The position numbers and the translations under genes are program-made. Shown in pieces: positions 22,952 to 34,985 of a stretch of DNA of 64,000 nucleotides; positions within the stretch are counted from its first letter, which is position 1, and the number at the start of each line of letters is the position of its first letter. The DNA comes from Meghimatium bilineatum (Eukaryota > Mollusca > Gastropoda > Stylommatophora > Philomycidae), in NCBI GenBank assembly GCA_034231615.1, contig CM067298.1, positions 35,036,127-35,100,126 of the forward strand, given 5' to 3'. The notes below the pieces were generated by a model, which was not told the DNA's origin, did not search any database, and saw nothing but the letters and a program-made list of their open reading frames with translations.

Positions 22952-23197
22952 CAGTGTTCTCCAACCTTTTTTGTTGCATGCACCACCTAAGTCTTTCTAA
23001 TATTCTCATTCCCCCCTATGTTACATAGGGCCTAAATATATTTAGGCCTAATATTTTAACCTAAATATATTTTTTTATATTCAAAAATTGAATTATTCCC
23101 TAATGAAGCATAATTACAACATGTTCGAGTTGCCCCCCTGAACAATCATACTGCCCCCCCCCCCTGTCGGGCGTGGGCCTCACGTTGGGAAACACTG
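22952..23197. mobile_element. hAT-type MITE
   Basis: The left terminus CAGTGTTCTCCAACC and right terminus (reverse complement CAGTGTTTCCCAACG) are imperfect terminal inverted repeats starting with CAG, as in hAT elements. Flanks GTCTAGAT (22944-22951) and GTCTAAAA (23198-23205) agree at 6 of 8 positions, consistent with an aged 8-bp target duplication. 246 bp, non-coding. Confidence 0.75.
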
Positions 23198-23689
23198 GTC
23201 TAAAAGGAATAACTGTGAAGGTTGAATGAACGAGATACTGCATCAAAACTGTTAACAGAGTGGTAAATAATTGTAAGAGAAAATATACTAGTTTAATAAC
23301 AGTATCTCCGGCTACTTCCATTACACCATGTTTGTAATTTAACTTATGTCCATTGTAGTTGTTGTCTTATTGACCTGTCTGTTACTTTCTAGCACATACA
23401 TTTATGTAGTTAGTCTCTGTGGCAGAAGTGTACATTTTGCGTCTTGGACTGCCAAGCTGCCATGGTCAAACCAAGCCGCAGGCAACTGTACAACCAGACA
23501 GTTCAGAAAGCAATGACAATTTACTGGACTTGTTTATATTACCCTAAAAAAAAAAGTTGCACATGTAAAATTGTGTTATATTGCACTGATTCTGAACTCA
23601 GTTTACCTACCTTTATCATTTGATTTACTGGCGAGTAATGACATAATATTATTAATTTATTGATATAACAATATTTTCAACGTCATGAG
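23198..23689. other. Spacer, nothing recognised
   Basis: No gene or named repeat. Confidence 0.4.
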
Positions 23690-24178
23690 GAAAATATTAA
23701 CATCTAAACAAATTACAAACAAGTTAAAAATGTGAATTACAAAATGCTACATCTATTCTATAATAATGTATGGCGTAGAAACATGGACACTGAATAAACA
23801 ATTAGAAGACAGAATTGATGCCTATGAGATGTGGGTATATAGTAGAATAGGGAGAACATAATGGAAAGAGAATAAAACAAATAAAGAGGTGCTAAAACAC
23901 TTAATATTAATACAGAACTATTAAGAGAAATAAAGATCAGGCAAATACAATATTTTGGACACATTAAAAGACATGACACCTTATTGAAGACCTTACTTGA
24001 GGGTAAAGTCAAAGGGAAGCGAGCAAGAGGTAGGCAGAGATACAAGTGGGAGAGTAACATCACACGATGGACAGTTTACAGTTTAGCAGAGTGCACCACC
24101 AAGACAAGAGACAGGGGATGTTGGAAATCCGTTGCAGCCAACCTTCGTTGCGGAGACGGCACTTCATGATGGTTACTG
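23690..24178 (+). pseudogene. LINE ORF2 C-terminus and 3' end
   Basis: Plus-strand pieces are IIMYGVETWTLNKQLEDRID, then IKIRQIQYFGHIKRHDTL, then LLEGKVKGKRARGRQRYKW, then TTKTRDRGCWKSVAANLRCG, ending CGGCACTTCATGATGG. Several in-frame stops occur between 23860 and 23930. The last 80 bp match the isolated tail at 14245-14332. Confidence 0.85.
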
Positions 24179-24844
24179 GCGAGTAGAAGAATTCAAAGTT
24201 TTTCAACAGAACTCTTTCAATTTTAGCTTAAAAAAAAATTATTAAAAAAATAGGTTAATACTGATTTCAGTACGTACCCTGTAGCGATGGCGCGGTCTCT
24301 CAATTCTCACAGCATGAGCTTTATTATCCATTTCCTGGTGACTGGGATATTTCGTTTTATTGCAAATCACGAGTGACACCACTATTTCCGGCGTAAATTC
24401 AACACGGATCGCCTGGTGGAGAGTGACTTAGCCTTCACATTACTTCTCTTCTACCTGATGACAAATCAGATAATGATAAAAATGTAAAAGTAATATATCA
24501 ACTTGCCTTCTTGGGTGCTTATTGTTAAGTGACCATGTATCTCCATAACTCTTTGTCACTGGCGTTGTCGTACAATTCCACTAATGTTGTAGCAATTCCG
24601 TTACAGCGCATTCCGTTCTTATACCTAAATCAGGTTAATCTGCAGGAGTTTGAGAACGAACTAGGAAGAAATCTGTCTTCGATACCACAATGCTAAACTG
24701 TCTAGAACCTTCCTTTTTCCTCGGTCTCTTAGTTTCTCTTCCTAGAAAATGTTCGCGATGTTACTAATCTAATATTACGTGTCCTCCAGAAATTAACGAT
24801 TCCCGCGTGTGTTTTTGGGGCCAGAAAGGGAAGCAAAGAATAGT
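24179..24844. other. Spacer with short SINE A tail fragment
   Basis: At about 24600-24680, CGCATTCCGTTC followed by TTAATCTGCAGGAGTTTGAG is a fragment of the SINE A 3' end. The rest is unassigned. Confidence 0.45.
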
Positions 24845-25078
24845 GATACAGTTACCTTTCATACACATCGTAAGAGGCGACTAAAGAGGCTGTACAGGTG
24901 GAGCTGGGTGCCCCATCCCATAGAGGGTCAACTGACACTGAAGCCATACTGAAGTAGAATGAGTCAATCCGAAATGCGCATATTTTAAAGTCTAGTTGTA
25001 AACCATAATAAAACGCATTCAGTTCTCCGGATTATATCCTGCTAATCTGCAGGAGTTTGAGAACGAATGCCGAAGATC
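24845..25078 (+). repeat. SINE family A copy
   Basis: Most complete plus-strand copy: CGTAAGAGGCGACTAAAGAG, then GGTGCCCCATCCCATAGAGG, then AAACGCATTCAGTTCTCCGG, then CTGCAGGAGTTTGAGAACGA. It shares its last third with family B. Confidence 0.7.
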
Positions 25079-26070
25079 CTAAATAAATGTTCAATTGTCT
25101 GTCTCATTGCATTCGTATTACTCTAGTGAACTGCCATTGTTAGTATTCAATTTAAAGCTCTTTAACTTATCGTTTCTCATAGTTTATTGTCCTAGTTAGA
25201 CTTCCTTATTTGAAGATTTCATACCTGAAAATGTTCAACTGAAAATATAGCTATTTGAAGGGAGACAAACTAAATATTTATTTGAGTACAATACGGATAG
25301 TCTTTCTTAGATAATGTTCATCATTGACTTTATCTCTGTTTCTGTTGGCGGTTAAGTCTGGATGATGATCGGCTTTCGGATTATGTCATGTTTTAATTCT
25401 TGATATATATTGCTGTTATGGCGTCGCAGTACACCTGTGACTCCTTCAATTTAAATTATTCTTCAACACGCGGTAGTACAATGTTAAGTCATTCGTTCGC
25501 AGACCAGGATTTCTAGTTTACTTGCTATTCGTGATTTGAAATAAATATTACTACCGCGGTTCACCCAACCATCCGACAGTAAAGTACCAGGGCTAACGCT
25601 CTGGGAAGCTAAAAGAATAACGCCATAAATACTTAGCAAGTGTGGTAAGCGACGCTGGTCAATCGGTTTCTGGTCAACCACTGACTAAGTAGCTGATCAC
25701 TTATGGGAAACCTTGTGCACTGAAACTGGCTCATAACTCAGCTTACCTTTAACTTTGTCTTTTTACCATACTTCCTTCTTGGTTATCACCTGCCTTATGG
25801 TGGTTCTAATGACATGATTAAATGATATTTGCATACATACTGGAAAAGGCAGTGAAAAGAAACAATAGATATACGAAGACTGATAAATCAAGACTAAACT
25901 GAAACTGTGAACCGCTAACTGATGGTTTTATTTAGACAGGGATCGGATTACATATTGACTTGTTTTAACTACACTGAGTATGAGATTTCTCAAAGCATTG
26001 CACACTGCTGAGTGTTGGTCTAAATAAGTAAACTGTCATAGGGTATCCCACAAGGTGGAAAAACCAAAAA
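25079..26070. other. Spacer, nothing recognised
   Basis: No gene. The stretch near 25985-26015 is the inverted match to 11874-11897. Confidence 0.4.
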
Positions 26071-26318
26071 GCGATAACTAGGATAATGTACTATTGTTAC
26101 TGGTTAACTAATAACTAACAGCTAACAAATAATAAAACCAATGTAAACAAGAAATAACAAGCAACAAAGGAACAATGACTTTTCTCGAGTTATGGTCCAA
26201 CAGGGACCTTTATCAAGAAACAAACACTAGCGAAATAAATACACAAAATTAAATAAAAATAAAATTAACATTAAAATACCATCTCTCAGTAACAATAGTA
26301 CATTATCCTAGTTATCGC
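26071..26318. mobile_element. Short inverted-repeat element, Penelope-like remnant
   Basis: A perfect 32-bp inverted repeat (26071-26102 and 26287-26318) bounds 248 bp of non-coding DNA. On the minus strand the interior carries TTGATAAAGGTCC, loop, GGACCATAAC (26189-26216), the same hairpin layout as in the Penelope-like pair at 17.8-18.9 kb and at 50028-50053. I infer a solo terminal repeat of a Penelope-like element. A foldback MITE is the alternative. Confidence 0.55.
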
Positions 26319-26689
26319 ATGATTTAGTTTTCTGGGTATAAATAAAGCTCGGGGGAAACTACCCCATTGCACGTAGGAAGTAGGAGCTAGTCGTTCATAA
26401 TTCTGTGAAATGGATAAACAACAATGGACTTGTACGGTGTGCATTGTACGTGCACTCATAATTCAATTTCCGTAATGAAGAGACAGCAGACGATCCAATA
26501 TCTTTTTTATTCTGCACTGACAATTGTTTTTGAGTTCCGTGGTGTGCAATTTATAATTAATCGCTGTCCATCGCATGCGACGATGACAACAGTTTTACAT
26601 TTGTATTATTGTATCTCCCTTTTGTATGCTATCATAAAAAGTCAACACAGAGCAATAAGGAGAAAAATACGAAATATGTAAGGGGTGTT
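26319..26689. other. Spacer, nothing recognised
   Basis: No gene or named repeat. Confidence 0.4.
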
Positions 26690-27590
26690 GCCTATAGAGA
26701 CATTTGTCCACCTCGAGGAAGAAGCATCTGATTGGTTTGAGGCCCAAATAGGAGTCAGATAGGGATGCATCTTCCCATACATCTATGCAACATATACGCA
26801 GAAAGCATTATGCGAAATGTACGAGACGACCTACATTATGAACAGTGTCAATCTCATAATATCGGAGAATATGAGATTCCAGAAATTAGGTATGGAGATG
26901 ACACCACCCTAATATCAAGAAGACCCACATGTTTAGAAAACGTGATCATATCAATTATACACAATAATACAATAGATATGCACACAATCTGTTCTTCTAT
27001 GCAGAAAAGACAAGAAGATGCATATCAACAGAAAGTAACTCACACATACAATAGTCATTGACAAAGAACAACTAGAAATTGCCAGCAACTTCGAATATCT
27101 CGGATCAACCATCAATAGCACAGGAGATTGTTCAGCAGAGATCAGAAGGAGATTAGCAATGGCCATACAAAAAACATAACAGAATCTATGGCAAGGGACA
27201 AACAGAAAAACAAAGTTACAATTAATAAGAAGCTATATTTTTCCAGTGGCAACATATGGTTGTGAGACTGGGCAATGACAACCACAATAGAAAAGTAAAT
27301 ATCGAGATTCGAAATATAATGTTATAGAAAGGTCCTAAGAATATCATAGACAGAAAAACAAACCAACAACAGACGTCCGCAAAGACCTTAACATAGAAGA
27401 ATACTATTTCAAAACTATAAAAAAACGCAAATTGACATATTTTGGACATATACAAAAGACATCCAATGGGTTGAAAAGATTAATCATGGGGGGAAAAGTT
27501 CCAGGCAGAGAACGAGAGGCAGACCAAGATTACGATAGACACAGGATGTTGAAGACCCCCAGAACATGATAGTGGAAACGTGCTAAAGTT
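26690..27590 (+). pseudogene. LINE reverse transcriptase fragment
   Basis: Near 26735, FEAQIGVRQGCIFP matches the RT motif GVRQGC. After a frame change EIRYGDDTTLI gives the catalytic Y(A/G)DD box, then IASNFEYLGSTINSTGDCS, EIRRRLAMA and SYIFPVATYGCET. Later IKKRKLTYFGHIQKT and GGKVPGR lead to the end. At least three frameshifts or stops occur. It is closely related in layout to 12278-12937 but retains more of the 5' part. Confidence 0.85.
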
Positions 27591-27904
27591 AGGACAATCT
27601 CTCCTCCCGTTTCCCACCGGTTTACATTAAGTAAATTTATAAAATTTCGACAAAATCAATGTGAGTTGTTTATTATTAAATACCCCTTCCACCTTTTATA
27701 GTGAAGTTGTTTATATGGTCAGTATATCATTCCCTGTCATATTTACGATACGTATAGTCAAAGTTGGACATCTATGCCGATTATTTGTTTATGTATGTTC
27801 TTATGGCAGCACAGTTTCTCTTTGTTTGTTCAATATGGTTGCTTCTCAGCTCTGTGAAAATAGTTGACTTCTATGCATCATCAATATGCCTTCGTATACA
27901 CATG
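27591..27904. other. Spacer, nothing recognised
   Basis: No gene or named repeat. Confidence 0.4.
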
Positions 27905-28100
27905 TTACAATAGAATTCTGATCGTCTGCTATAAAGAACATCAGACAAATGTATAGATAATAAATAACATAGAGATGTAGACACGTCTACAAGAACCATT
28001 ACTTTCAATAGTGAAACGACGAAAACTTGCATGGTTTTGACATATATACGGACATGAATCCATTATAAAAGCGATACTTTTATCGTGGAATTTGCTGTCT
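27905..28100 (+). repeat. LINE 3' fragment
   Basis: ATTACTTTCAATAGTGAAAC followed by AAACTTGCATGGTTTTGACAT matches 6730-6800 of the LINE fragment there. Short and decayed. Confidence 0.6.
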
Positions 28101-28469
28101 CATTCCATAAAGGACACTGACACAGAAATCAAACTGAAGTCAGATATGTTAGATCGAGAGGCGCATGTCACAGTAAATATGTAAACAATAATATAACAAT
28201 TTCCTTTCTCCGAACCATATATTTTTTTCATTGGCTACCCTCAGGATGTTTTTGCAGAGGAAGAGGGGTATGTCAGTCTGTCACGAGCTGGAAGCTTAGT
28301 TGGGTAATAAATAATGTTATTAAAAACTAGAGTACTCAGAGAAGGAGGAGCCCTATACCTGTTAAGTATAACTTAAACTGTTAATGTTAATAGTGCATGC
28401 GAAAGTATATTATTTGTTGCCTTACATGCAACTGACACTACTGACTTTTGAAGTTGTCTTTTATGGCTG
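28101..28469. other. Spacer, nothing recognised
   Basis: No gene or named repeat. Confidence 0.4.
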
Positions 28470-28962
28470 TTTATAAATTACGTCAACATTTAGGGAGGGG
28501 AGAAGGGGGTCTGAAAATGACAGTTCTTGACTAGGCGGGAGGGGGTGGGGAGTTGACACAAGTCAACATCAATAATACCATTGTTTATATAATAAACTAA
28601 AGTTGTTTAAAAAAAAAAAATTTCAAACATTTTTCTACACATATGAAACAAATGGTGTAGTTGATTTATTTTTTTTTCGTACGTTTTTCTGTGAAAATGT
28701 TATTAAATGGCGGGGGTGGGAGTTGGTGTTGGTTAATGATTCTGACAGAAATGAACAGGTGGTTGGTCCCTGACTTCTTGACAGTTGTTGACAAGAAGTG
28801 GGGGTGGGAAGATGGTCGAAGTTTATTGACAGCCACTTTTGTTGTGTTGAACTAGTATTTTTGTTTTCGAAATTTCCAGTAGTTAGTAATTTCAGGGAAG
28901 AAGGTAAGCTAATTTCAGGGGAGGGGTCAACTAAATGACTTACCTTGACGTATGCTTTGGTA
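28470..28962. repeat. G-rich repeat, possible MITE
   Basis: The element has TTACGTCAA near 28472 and the inverted TTGACGTA near 28945. G-rich blocks (GGCGGGGGTGGG) and a CCCTGACTTCTTGACA motif are also seen near 22845. The termini suggest a transposon-derived repeat; the superfamily is not assigned. Confidence 0.4.
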
Positions 28963-29166
28963 TCCATGTCTGCTAATGTTCTGCAGTATGAGAACACACA
29001 AGAAGATTTCTAAATTATGGCTATGGTTATATCCTTACACTCCGAGTAAACCCATAAGTGTTTATGACGATGGTCCAGCAGATCACGATGGTCCGCTGAT
29101 TAAACATTTTTCTTATTGAACTTTGCGTGTGTCCAGTAATAATACTACCACACTAAATACCGAATT
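28963..29166. other. Spacer, nothing recognised
   Basis: No gene or named repeat. Confidence 0.4.
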
Positions 29167-29446
29167 CTTCAAATCCCACCCTAGATATGTCATCGTTAGC
29201 GGTATCTACATCAAGCAGGCACTCTTGAAACATTTTCTTCAAATCCCACCCTAGATATGTCATCGTTAGCGGTGTCTACATCAAGCAGACACTCTTGAAA
29301 CATTTTCTTCAAATCCCACCCTAGATATGTCATCGTTAGCGGTGTCTACATCAAGCAGGCACTCTTGAAACATTTTCTTCAAATCCCACCCTAGATATGT
29401 CATCGTTAGCGGTGTCTACATCAAGCAGGCACTCTTGAAACATTTT
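29167..29446. repeat. 70-bp tandem repeat, four units
   Basis: AAATCCCACCCTAGATATGT recurs at 29171, 29241, 29311 and 29381, an exact 70-bp period. Units differ by only a base or two (GGTATCTAC versus GGTGTCTAC; CAGGCAC versus CAGACAC), so amplification is recent. It adjoins the RNase H fragment to its right. Confidence 0.97.
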
Positions 29447-29860
29447 CAGCGCGTCGATCTTATCTTGTATCAACTCCCTCTATTAACGTCTTATACGCAG
29501 GTTTGTCCGCTCTCTCATTACCATGCACACCAACATATCCGGACAGCAGATCCATGTGACACCTTGGGATTTGGAAGCAGCTATAAATAGGGCCTACCAT
29601 TCACTTGTAACGGCAAATACCATTTTAAATCTTCATAACATGGGCTGGGAGTCTGACAAGATAACCGCCACAGTAAATAGAGTCCAGAGAGCAACATACG
29701 GACTGTATTAACCATCTCAACATCCATCCTCATACTGGATTTAGCTATTCCGTATGCCCCAATGTATTCATCTATGACTCTACCACCAGAACTAGCTATA
29801 AACCCCAGCCAGACCTCTCTCTCTCTCTCTCTCCTGCTCACAAATACATCGGTAAACATA
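29447..29860 (-). pseudogene. LINE RNase H domain fragment
   Basis: The minus strand near 29555-29470 reads SGYVGVHGNERADKPA, the H(V).G..GNE.AD motif that closes the catalytic core of retrotransposon RNase H, with the usual aspartate present. Upstream blocks (LLSGLYLLWRLSCQTP near 29700, and GVIDEYIGAYGIAKS near 29760) fit the RT-RNase H connection. Frames shift. The domain order indicates an I- or Jockey-clade element distinct from the RNase H-less fragments elsewhere. Confidence 0.6.
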
Positions 29861-31621
29861 ATGACATCATTGTTTCAGTTGATCTATTTCAATAGCAATC
29901 AGTTATTTTATTTCACGGTTGGCTCTGTCATTGCCCCAATCTTTGCATTTCCTGCCAAGGGTGATTATAACCATGTGGAAGCCTGTCATGATCAGGGGTT
30001 ATTCTTTTCCTTTTACCAAGCTCGAGACTGGTGTTACCTCCCATATTGTTTTTACAGCCTGTGCTATCCATGACATTCCGAACTTAATTAATTAATTCAC
30101 TTTTTTAAATATGAAAAATAAAAGCAGTGAGCTCCCAGCAGTTTCGCATTTTTTTCCATGAAAGAAGACATAAATGGCTACGTGCTACCCCATTGAATAT
30201 CGTATCTTGATCAGGTATGTACTAAATCTTTAACTGTCAAATAGCTGTCACAACATGTACACATACACATAATTTTTTCGACAAATATGTTATCTCAGAT
30301 ACGGATGATATCACGGTTTATTGCGCGATGTGAAGGTAATGTTTCTCTTTTACAAGACAAAGTGCTTCAATTGGTGAATGCAGTGTTGGGACTATTATGT
30401 ATCACAGCATCACGACTGCTGTCTTCACTTTTCCAGAAGATTTGGTACCAATTTCATTAGACTGGATTGATCATTAGGAAAAGGTAATAATAAGTAGAGA
30501 AGATGATGTGGAGTACTTGGCTATTACTTATCCATAGATCATTAGTAATTTTACCAAAAACTATTTTCAGTATAGCAGGAACTTGGATCACCCCATTACG
30601 AAATAAATGCCCTAACCATTGATATGTCACTTTCTTTTGTCCCATGCACACCACTGCCAAAAATTTACTCAAAAGCTTTGACTTAAGTTGAGAGTAGCAC
30701 TCAAATCTTAAGTTTATTTTTAACTCAAACGATAATTTTATAAACCTCTGAAAACGCACGTGAGCTGGAGATATCGCGATTTGATTTTGAACTGAAATTT
30801 TCGTGAACTCAAAGCAAACGAATGTGTCACGTCGTCCCAGACGGTGTACAAGATGACTAACTTAGAGAAAACAAATGAATATTAAGTGACATGATCAAAT
30901 TACATCGACACCAGTCTTCCAATGAACTAACCTGTTGATAGATAGCGTTTTTAATACATTTTATTTTTCCAGATCTTTCCCAAGTGACGTAGTAAGTGCT
31001 TACATTATGACGTCAAAATATCACTGCAGGAGGCCAGTGAGTACACACAATCATAATTCGAATAAACGGCGTCCCAGCTCAGAATGTCACCAGAGATTAC
31101 AAACGACCCCCTGTGGTGTGAATAACACTTAGCGTGTTAGTAAGCCCACATTGGTTGCGTTCTTTTTCGCCGTCAGTAGAAATACCAATCTGAGACTGAA
31201 TCAGCACTTTGTAAAAAGAAAGTGTCGATATCTCATACACAACATACAACAATAACAATATACACATAAATGTATAAATATGATCCAAGTCACATGTGAA
31301 CTTCACTGTTTAGATTGATATCTCTTTCATCTAATCCAGAAGTTGGAACCACTATTTGATTTGTGGGCATATTCAGGTTACTCTGGTGGGCACTGGGCCA
31401 CACCTGATCTCTGAAATATACGAATTTTTTTTTTATTTGTTAAGCAACCAAAGGTCAAAAGCCGCGAGATCAACGTAAAAACCACGTATCCTTTCGTCGC
31501 CTTTCACGCCAATTATTAAAGGGTGACAGAAAACACTCTCATTGAGTCTTTTTGTTTTGTTTATTCTGACCATGTGTTGTACTTGCAACATCATAGATAC
31601 AAGTAATTATGTCTCTGGGGA
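29861..31621. other. Spacer, unassigned
   Basis: A (TC)n tract at 29816-29833 sits at the left edge. A minus-strand frame at 30457-30759 resembles the LFRN.VIQVPAILK.VFGK region of LINE C-termini (VTYQWLGHLFRNGVI), so 30450-30760 is probably another decayed LINE fragment. No host gene is seen. Confidence 0.45.
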
Positions 31622-31850
31622 TCTCCTTAGCGAAGTGGTTAAATTGTTCGCTTTGTGTTGAAGAGGTCACGGGTTCGAATCCGGCTTGTATCGCTTGCTG
31701 AACATAACTTGAAGCTACGAAGTTACGTGCTGAGTGGCATTCTCGACAGGGGGGTTTTTCCTTCGTTGAGAATGACGGAGTACATATGGGAAACTGAGTA
31801 CTGTGAAGTCAATCCTCTGCAACTTTTGGATTATGTTTTCTTTGTTTAGC
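31622..31850 (+). repeat. tRNA-headed SINE (family C), copy 1
   Basis: It has A-box-like TTAGCGAAGTGGTTAAATTG and a near-perfect B box, GGGTTCGAATCC. A body with GAGAATGACGGAGTACATATG and AAGTCAATCCTCTGCA follows. Related copies are at 50785-50975 (minus), 52800-53025 (plus) and 63225-63345 (3' part). Confidence 0.8.
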
Positions 31851-32067
31851 GATGTCGTTTACTTCTTGCCTGTCATAGATTGTGGTGTAATTTTATGTGA
31901 GCTCCATTAGTTAGTTTAGAGTTTAGTTTGTTCATTTCGTGCCGCAGGAGGCACATAGGGCAGAGGTTTTGATTCTCCATGTGTTGGGAAACGCTGTCTG
32001 CAGTTTTAGTTCTTGTATGGTCTTGTAGCCTATTATTTCCTCTACTTTAGATATGGTGTCGTGCTGA
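31851..32067. other. Spacer
   Basis: Short unassigned stretch. Confidence 0.4.
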
Positions 32068-32200
32068 AGTCGGATGTGTCAGGCCGAAAGGCGCAGATAT
32101 CGCCGCAATGCTGTAAACCATGACACAACGTATTCCGTTCTCTGGACTACATCCTGCTAATCTGCAGGAGTTTGAGAATGAACGAAGAAGAAGAAGAAGA
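32068..32200 (+). repeat. SINE A 3' half with (GAA)n tail
   Basis: GTCGGATGTGTCAGGCCGAA, then GTAAACCATGACACAACG, then CTGCTAATCTGCAGGAGTTT, ending in GAATGAACGAAGAAGAAGAA. It shows the microsatellite tail clearly. Confidence 0.8.
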
Positions 32201-32880
32201 AGATATGGTGTTTTCTTAGAGTTGCTTTAGGCTTTCCTCGTTTTCTTTCGCCCTCAGGTGTCCACATAAGGGCTTGTTGGTTTACATATAATCTTAAAAC
32301 GTGTCCAAGGAATTTTCATCTGAGTTTTCTTATGACTTTTGACACATATTCTGGGCGTGTTAAATCACTATTCTTAAATCACTATTTGTCATGAAATCGT
32401 TCCATTTTATATTCATCAGTTTACGGAGGCTTCTGTTTTCGAAGTTGTTTAATGTTTGGTCTGTTACTTGAGTTGATTTCCAGATTTCACTTCTGTACGT
32501 TAATACTGGGACAATACAGGAGTTGAATAGATTTAGCTTAGTGTTTCTTCCTAGATCTTTGGATTTCCAGATATTAGTTAGTTTAGTGAATGTGCTAGCT
32601 GCAACTGCTATGCGTGCATTTCTTTCTTTCATTGAGTCTCCGTCAACAAATATTCGTCTGCCGAAGTAGTTAAAGTCCCGAGATACAGTAAAAATCATGT
32701 ATCCTTTTTTGTCGTCTTTACCATTGCTCAGAGCTTCATGATCAATGTTAAATAATATTTGCCTCCCAGTAAAATTCGTCTGATTAGTGGGTTTGCTCCT
32801 CTCTGTCCTTATTTTGCCTACCTCTGGATCTAAACATATGTCTTTCAAACTTTTATTTTTGATTATATAAAAAAAATCTA
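32201..32880 (-). pseudogene. LINE ORF2 C-terminal fragment
   Basis: An open minus-strand frame of 162 codons (32360-32848) includes FNYFGRRIFVDGDSMKERNA, then AASTFTKLTNIWKSKDLGRN, then NSCIVPVLTYRSEIWKSTQV and then FENRSLRKLMNIKWNDFMTN. These are the YLG, I...A, TNIW..., VL.YG.E.W and R.L..I.W blocks of LINE ORF2. The downstream part ([21 protein letters not shown]) continues in another frame to about 32205. It has the TNIWKS motif in common with 19690-20195. The YADD core is missing, so it is 5'-truncated. Confidence 0.85.
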
Positions 32881-33939
32881 GTATTTTATGTTCCGAATTT
32901 GACGGTTTCGTCTTTACTTTTGATGGAGCGCAGCCACTAGTATAGACTAACGTTTATACAAACAAATAGTTCAAAATGCGCACAATAAATGTCACATCGA
33001 ATAATACTTAACACAACTTTAGCGGTCGTAGTTACAGTATAAGCTGAACTGCGACCTCCATTATTATTTATTGTCATACTTTCTGATACCTAATTTTCCG
33101 CAGTGAAAAAACATAAGAGGTGGGTTTATAAGTCTGAAAAACTCTTCAGAAACCTGACAAGAAATATAAACATCACTTGTAACTATTTAAATCTTGCAGT
33201 CGATATGACTTTTATATACATACATACTTCTGTATATACAAACGCATACATACATACATACACACATACATATATATGTATATATGTGTGTGCGCGTGTG
33301 TGTGGTGTGTGTGCGGCAATCAATATCTTGTCAGTCCAAATTCATTCACATTTTGGTAACAATTCGATGAATTAGGACAACTTCGGTTATACCAAACAAG
33401 ACTGCAGCTTAATACAAAGGCGATCTTCTCACGTGCTGAAGGAGAATTAGTTCTGGGAAATCACCCATATGATGGACATATTGATCACTCACGTAACTAT
33501 GTGTTATCCCACGAGTCTCGGCAAAGAATTACACTACATGAAGATATGGAAAGTGCCACTTGACATTCTGAGAACTCGTTCTTGAATGATTCGAAGGTCA
33601 ATGTCACACATTCTGTTGTGATTGTTCAAAAATGACATCTCAGACAATAACAACAACAGATACTAATATTGGTGTCTAGATTGTGGACAGAGATTTAAAA
33701 AACAAAAACAATGTCATTTATTTTAATGTTGACAAATGTATATGTTGTTTGTCCATCGCAAGTGATGATGATATTTGTTACATCCACTTTGAAAATTCTG
33801 TAAGATTTATGTCCTTTGTTATGAGTTCGTAAATGGTTAATAAGCCATATTCATATCTATACAAATGCATATAAAGACTCTTTTACGTCGGTATATGCAA
33901 AATAAAAAAAATACTTTTCATATACTTTCGATCTTTTTT
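32881..33939. other. Spacer with CATA/TG microsatellite
   Basis: Contains a mixed (TACA)n and (TG)n tract at about 33236-33310. Otherwise unassigned. Confidence 0.5.
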
Positions 33940-34220
33940 CGTTCTAAAAAAAATCCTGCTAGTTAGAGGGATCTGTCCAGAGAAGGGAGTGCGATGTGTC
34001 GTGGTTTACATACTGGGGACGACATCTGCACTTGTCGTCCTAACTTATCGTCACTTATTGTCGAATTGTGCATGCTATTTTTTTTATTTAAAAAAAATCA
34101 TTTTGATCTTGTGTAGGATGAGGTAACATTACCAATCCGATGTTAAATTGCCTTAGTTGTCTTTCATGACATACATTACAGACAACTGTGTTGGTATTCT
34201 TTTCTCCCCTCTGAGGTCCC
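33940..34220 (-). repeat. SINE family A copy
   Basis: Reverse-oriented: AATCCTGCTAGTTAGAGGGA, then GTGCGATGTGTCGTGGTTTAC and the CCTTAGTTGTCTTTCATGAC block equivalent to GTCGCCTCTTACGAC. Confidence 0.55.
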
Positions 34221-34273
34221 TGCAGCATATTCTGATTTAAACAAGATTCAGTGAAAGGTTACTACATTCGTAG

Positions 34274-34545
34274 GTAGCCGCGTAGCGCAGGAGTTAGAGC
34301 ACAGGCTTCACACATGAGTGGTCCTGTTGAATTCCCCAGTTGAGGCGCAAGTGTTTTTCAGATCGCAGCAGCCTCCTGGTCGGCACAGCCATGGTTGAGT
34401 ACCGGATTAATCCGAGAAGTAAAGACTACGAGGGAGAGGAGATATGCCCTCATATGGCAGAGCAACTGAAATGTGAGATTACTAACATCTCACATCCCTA
34501 CGGAAGTAATAAATGCAATGGATTAACTTTCCTTTTTTTCCCTTT
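34274..34545 (+). repeat. tRNA-headed SINE (family T), copy 3
   Basis: Head GGTAGCCGCGTAGCGCAGGA with A-box-like TAGCGCAGGAGTTAGAGCA and B-box-like GGTCCTGTTGAATTCC. The body has ACCGGATTAATCCGAGAAGT and GTGAGATTACTAACATCTCA, with a T-rich end. Confidence 0.85.
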
Positions 34546-34985
34546 TTTAACTCGAACTCTAGAACAACATGCATACTTTTGTGTGTGTCAGTCTTTCTTT
34601 ATGTAAATCTGTCTGGTCGTTATTCAGCCCGTGCAATATTTGCTTGTTTCTTGCCTGCGAGCCAATAGTCTGCCTATTGTCCGTCTATTCACCTGTCAGG
34701 TGATGTGGATTACAAGCAAAATTGAGGATACCGTATGGAATAAAGACGTTTTGCGTATCACTGGACGCACAGAAGAAAACAACAGAAAATCGCGTTTCAA
34801 CCAAAAAATCATTAATAAAGAACAAAATGTAGCCTAGTAGTTGTTATTATATATGCGTTGCGTGATATCATGGTTCTTGTTACGCCGCTCGGCCTGGTAT
34901 CTCTTACTTCAGGACGTATACTTATTTCATCTCCAATTCAAGGAGTTGACCTCGATGGAGTAGCACATAGTCGAAGGCTATAATG
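34546..34985. other. Spacer, nothing recognised
   Basis: No gene or named repeat. Confidence 0.4.

Noticed and set aside
29167..29446. CRISPR-like or regulatory direct repeats
   Set aside because: Head-to-tail 70-bp units with no spacers; a simple tandem amplification.
31622..31700. Possible functional tRNA gene
   Set aside because: Good A and B boxes but no cloverleaf acceptor pairing; related copies with a common body show it is a SINE.
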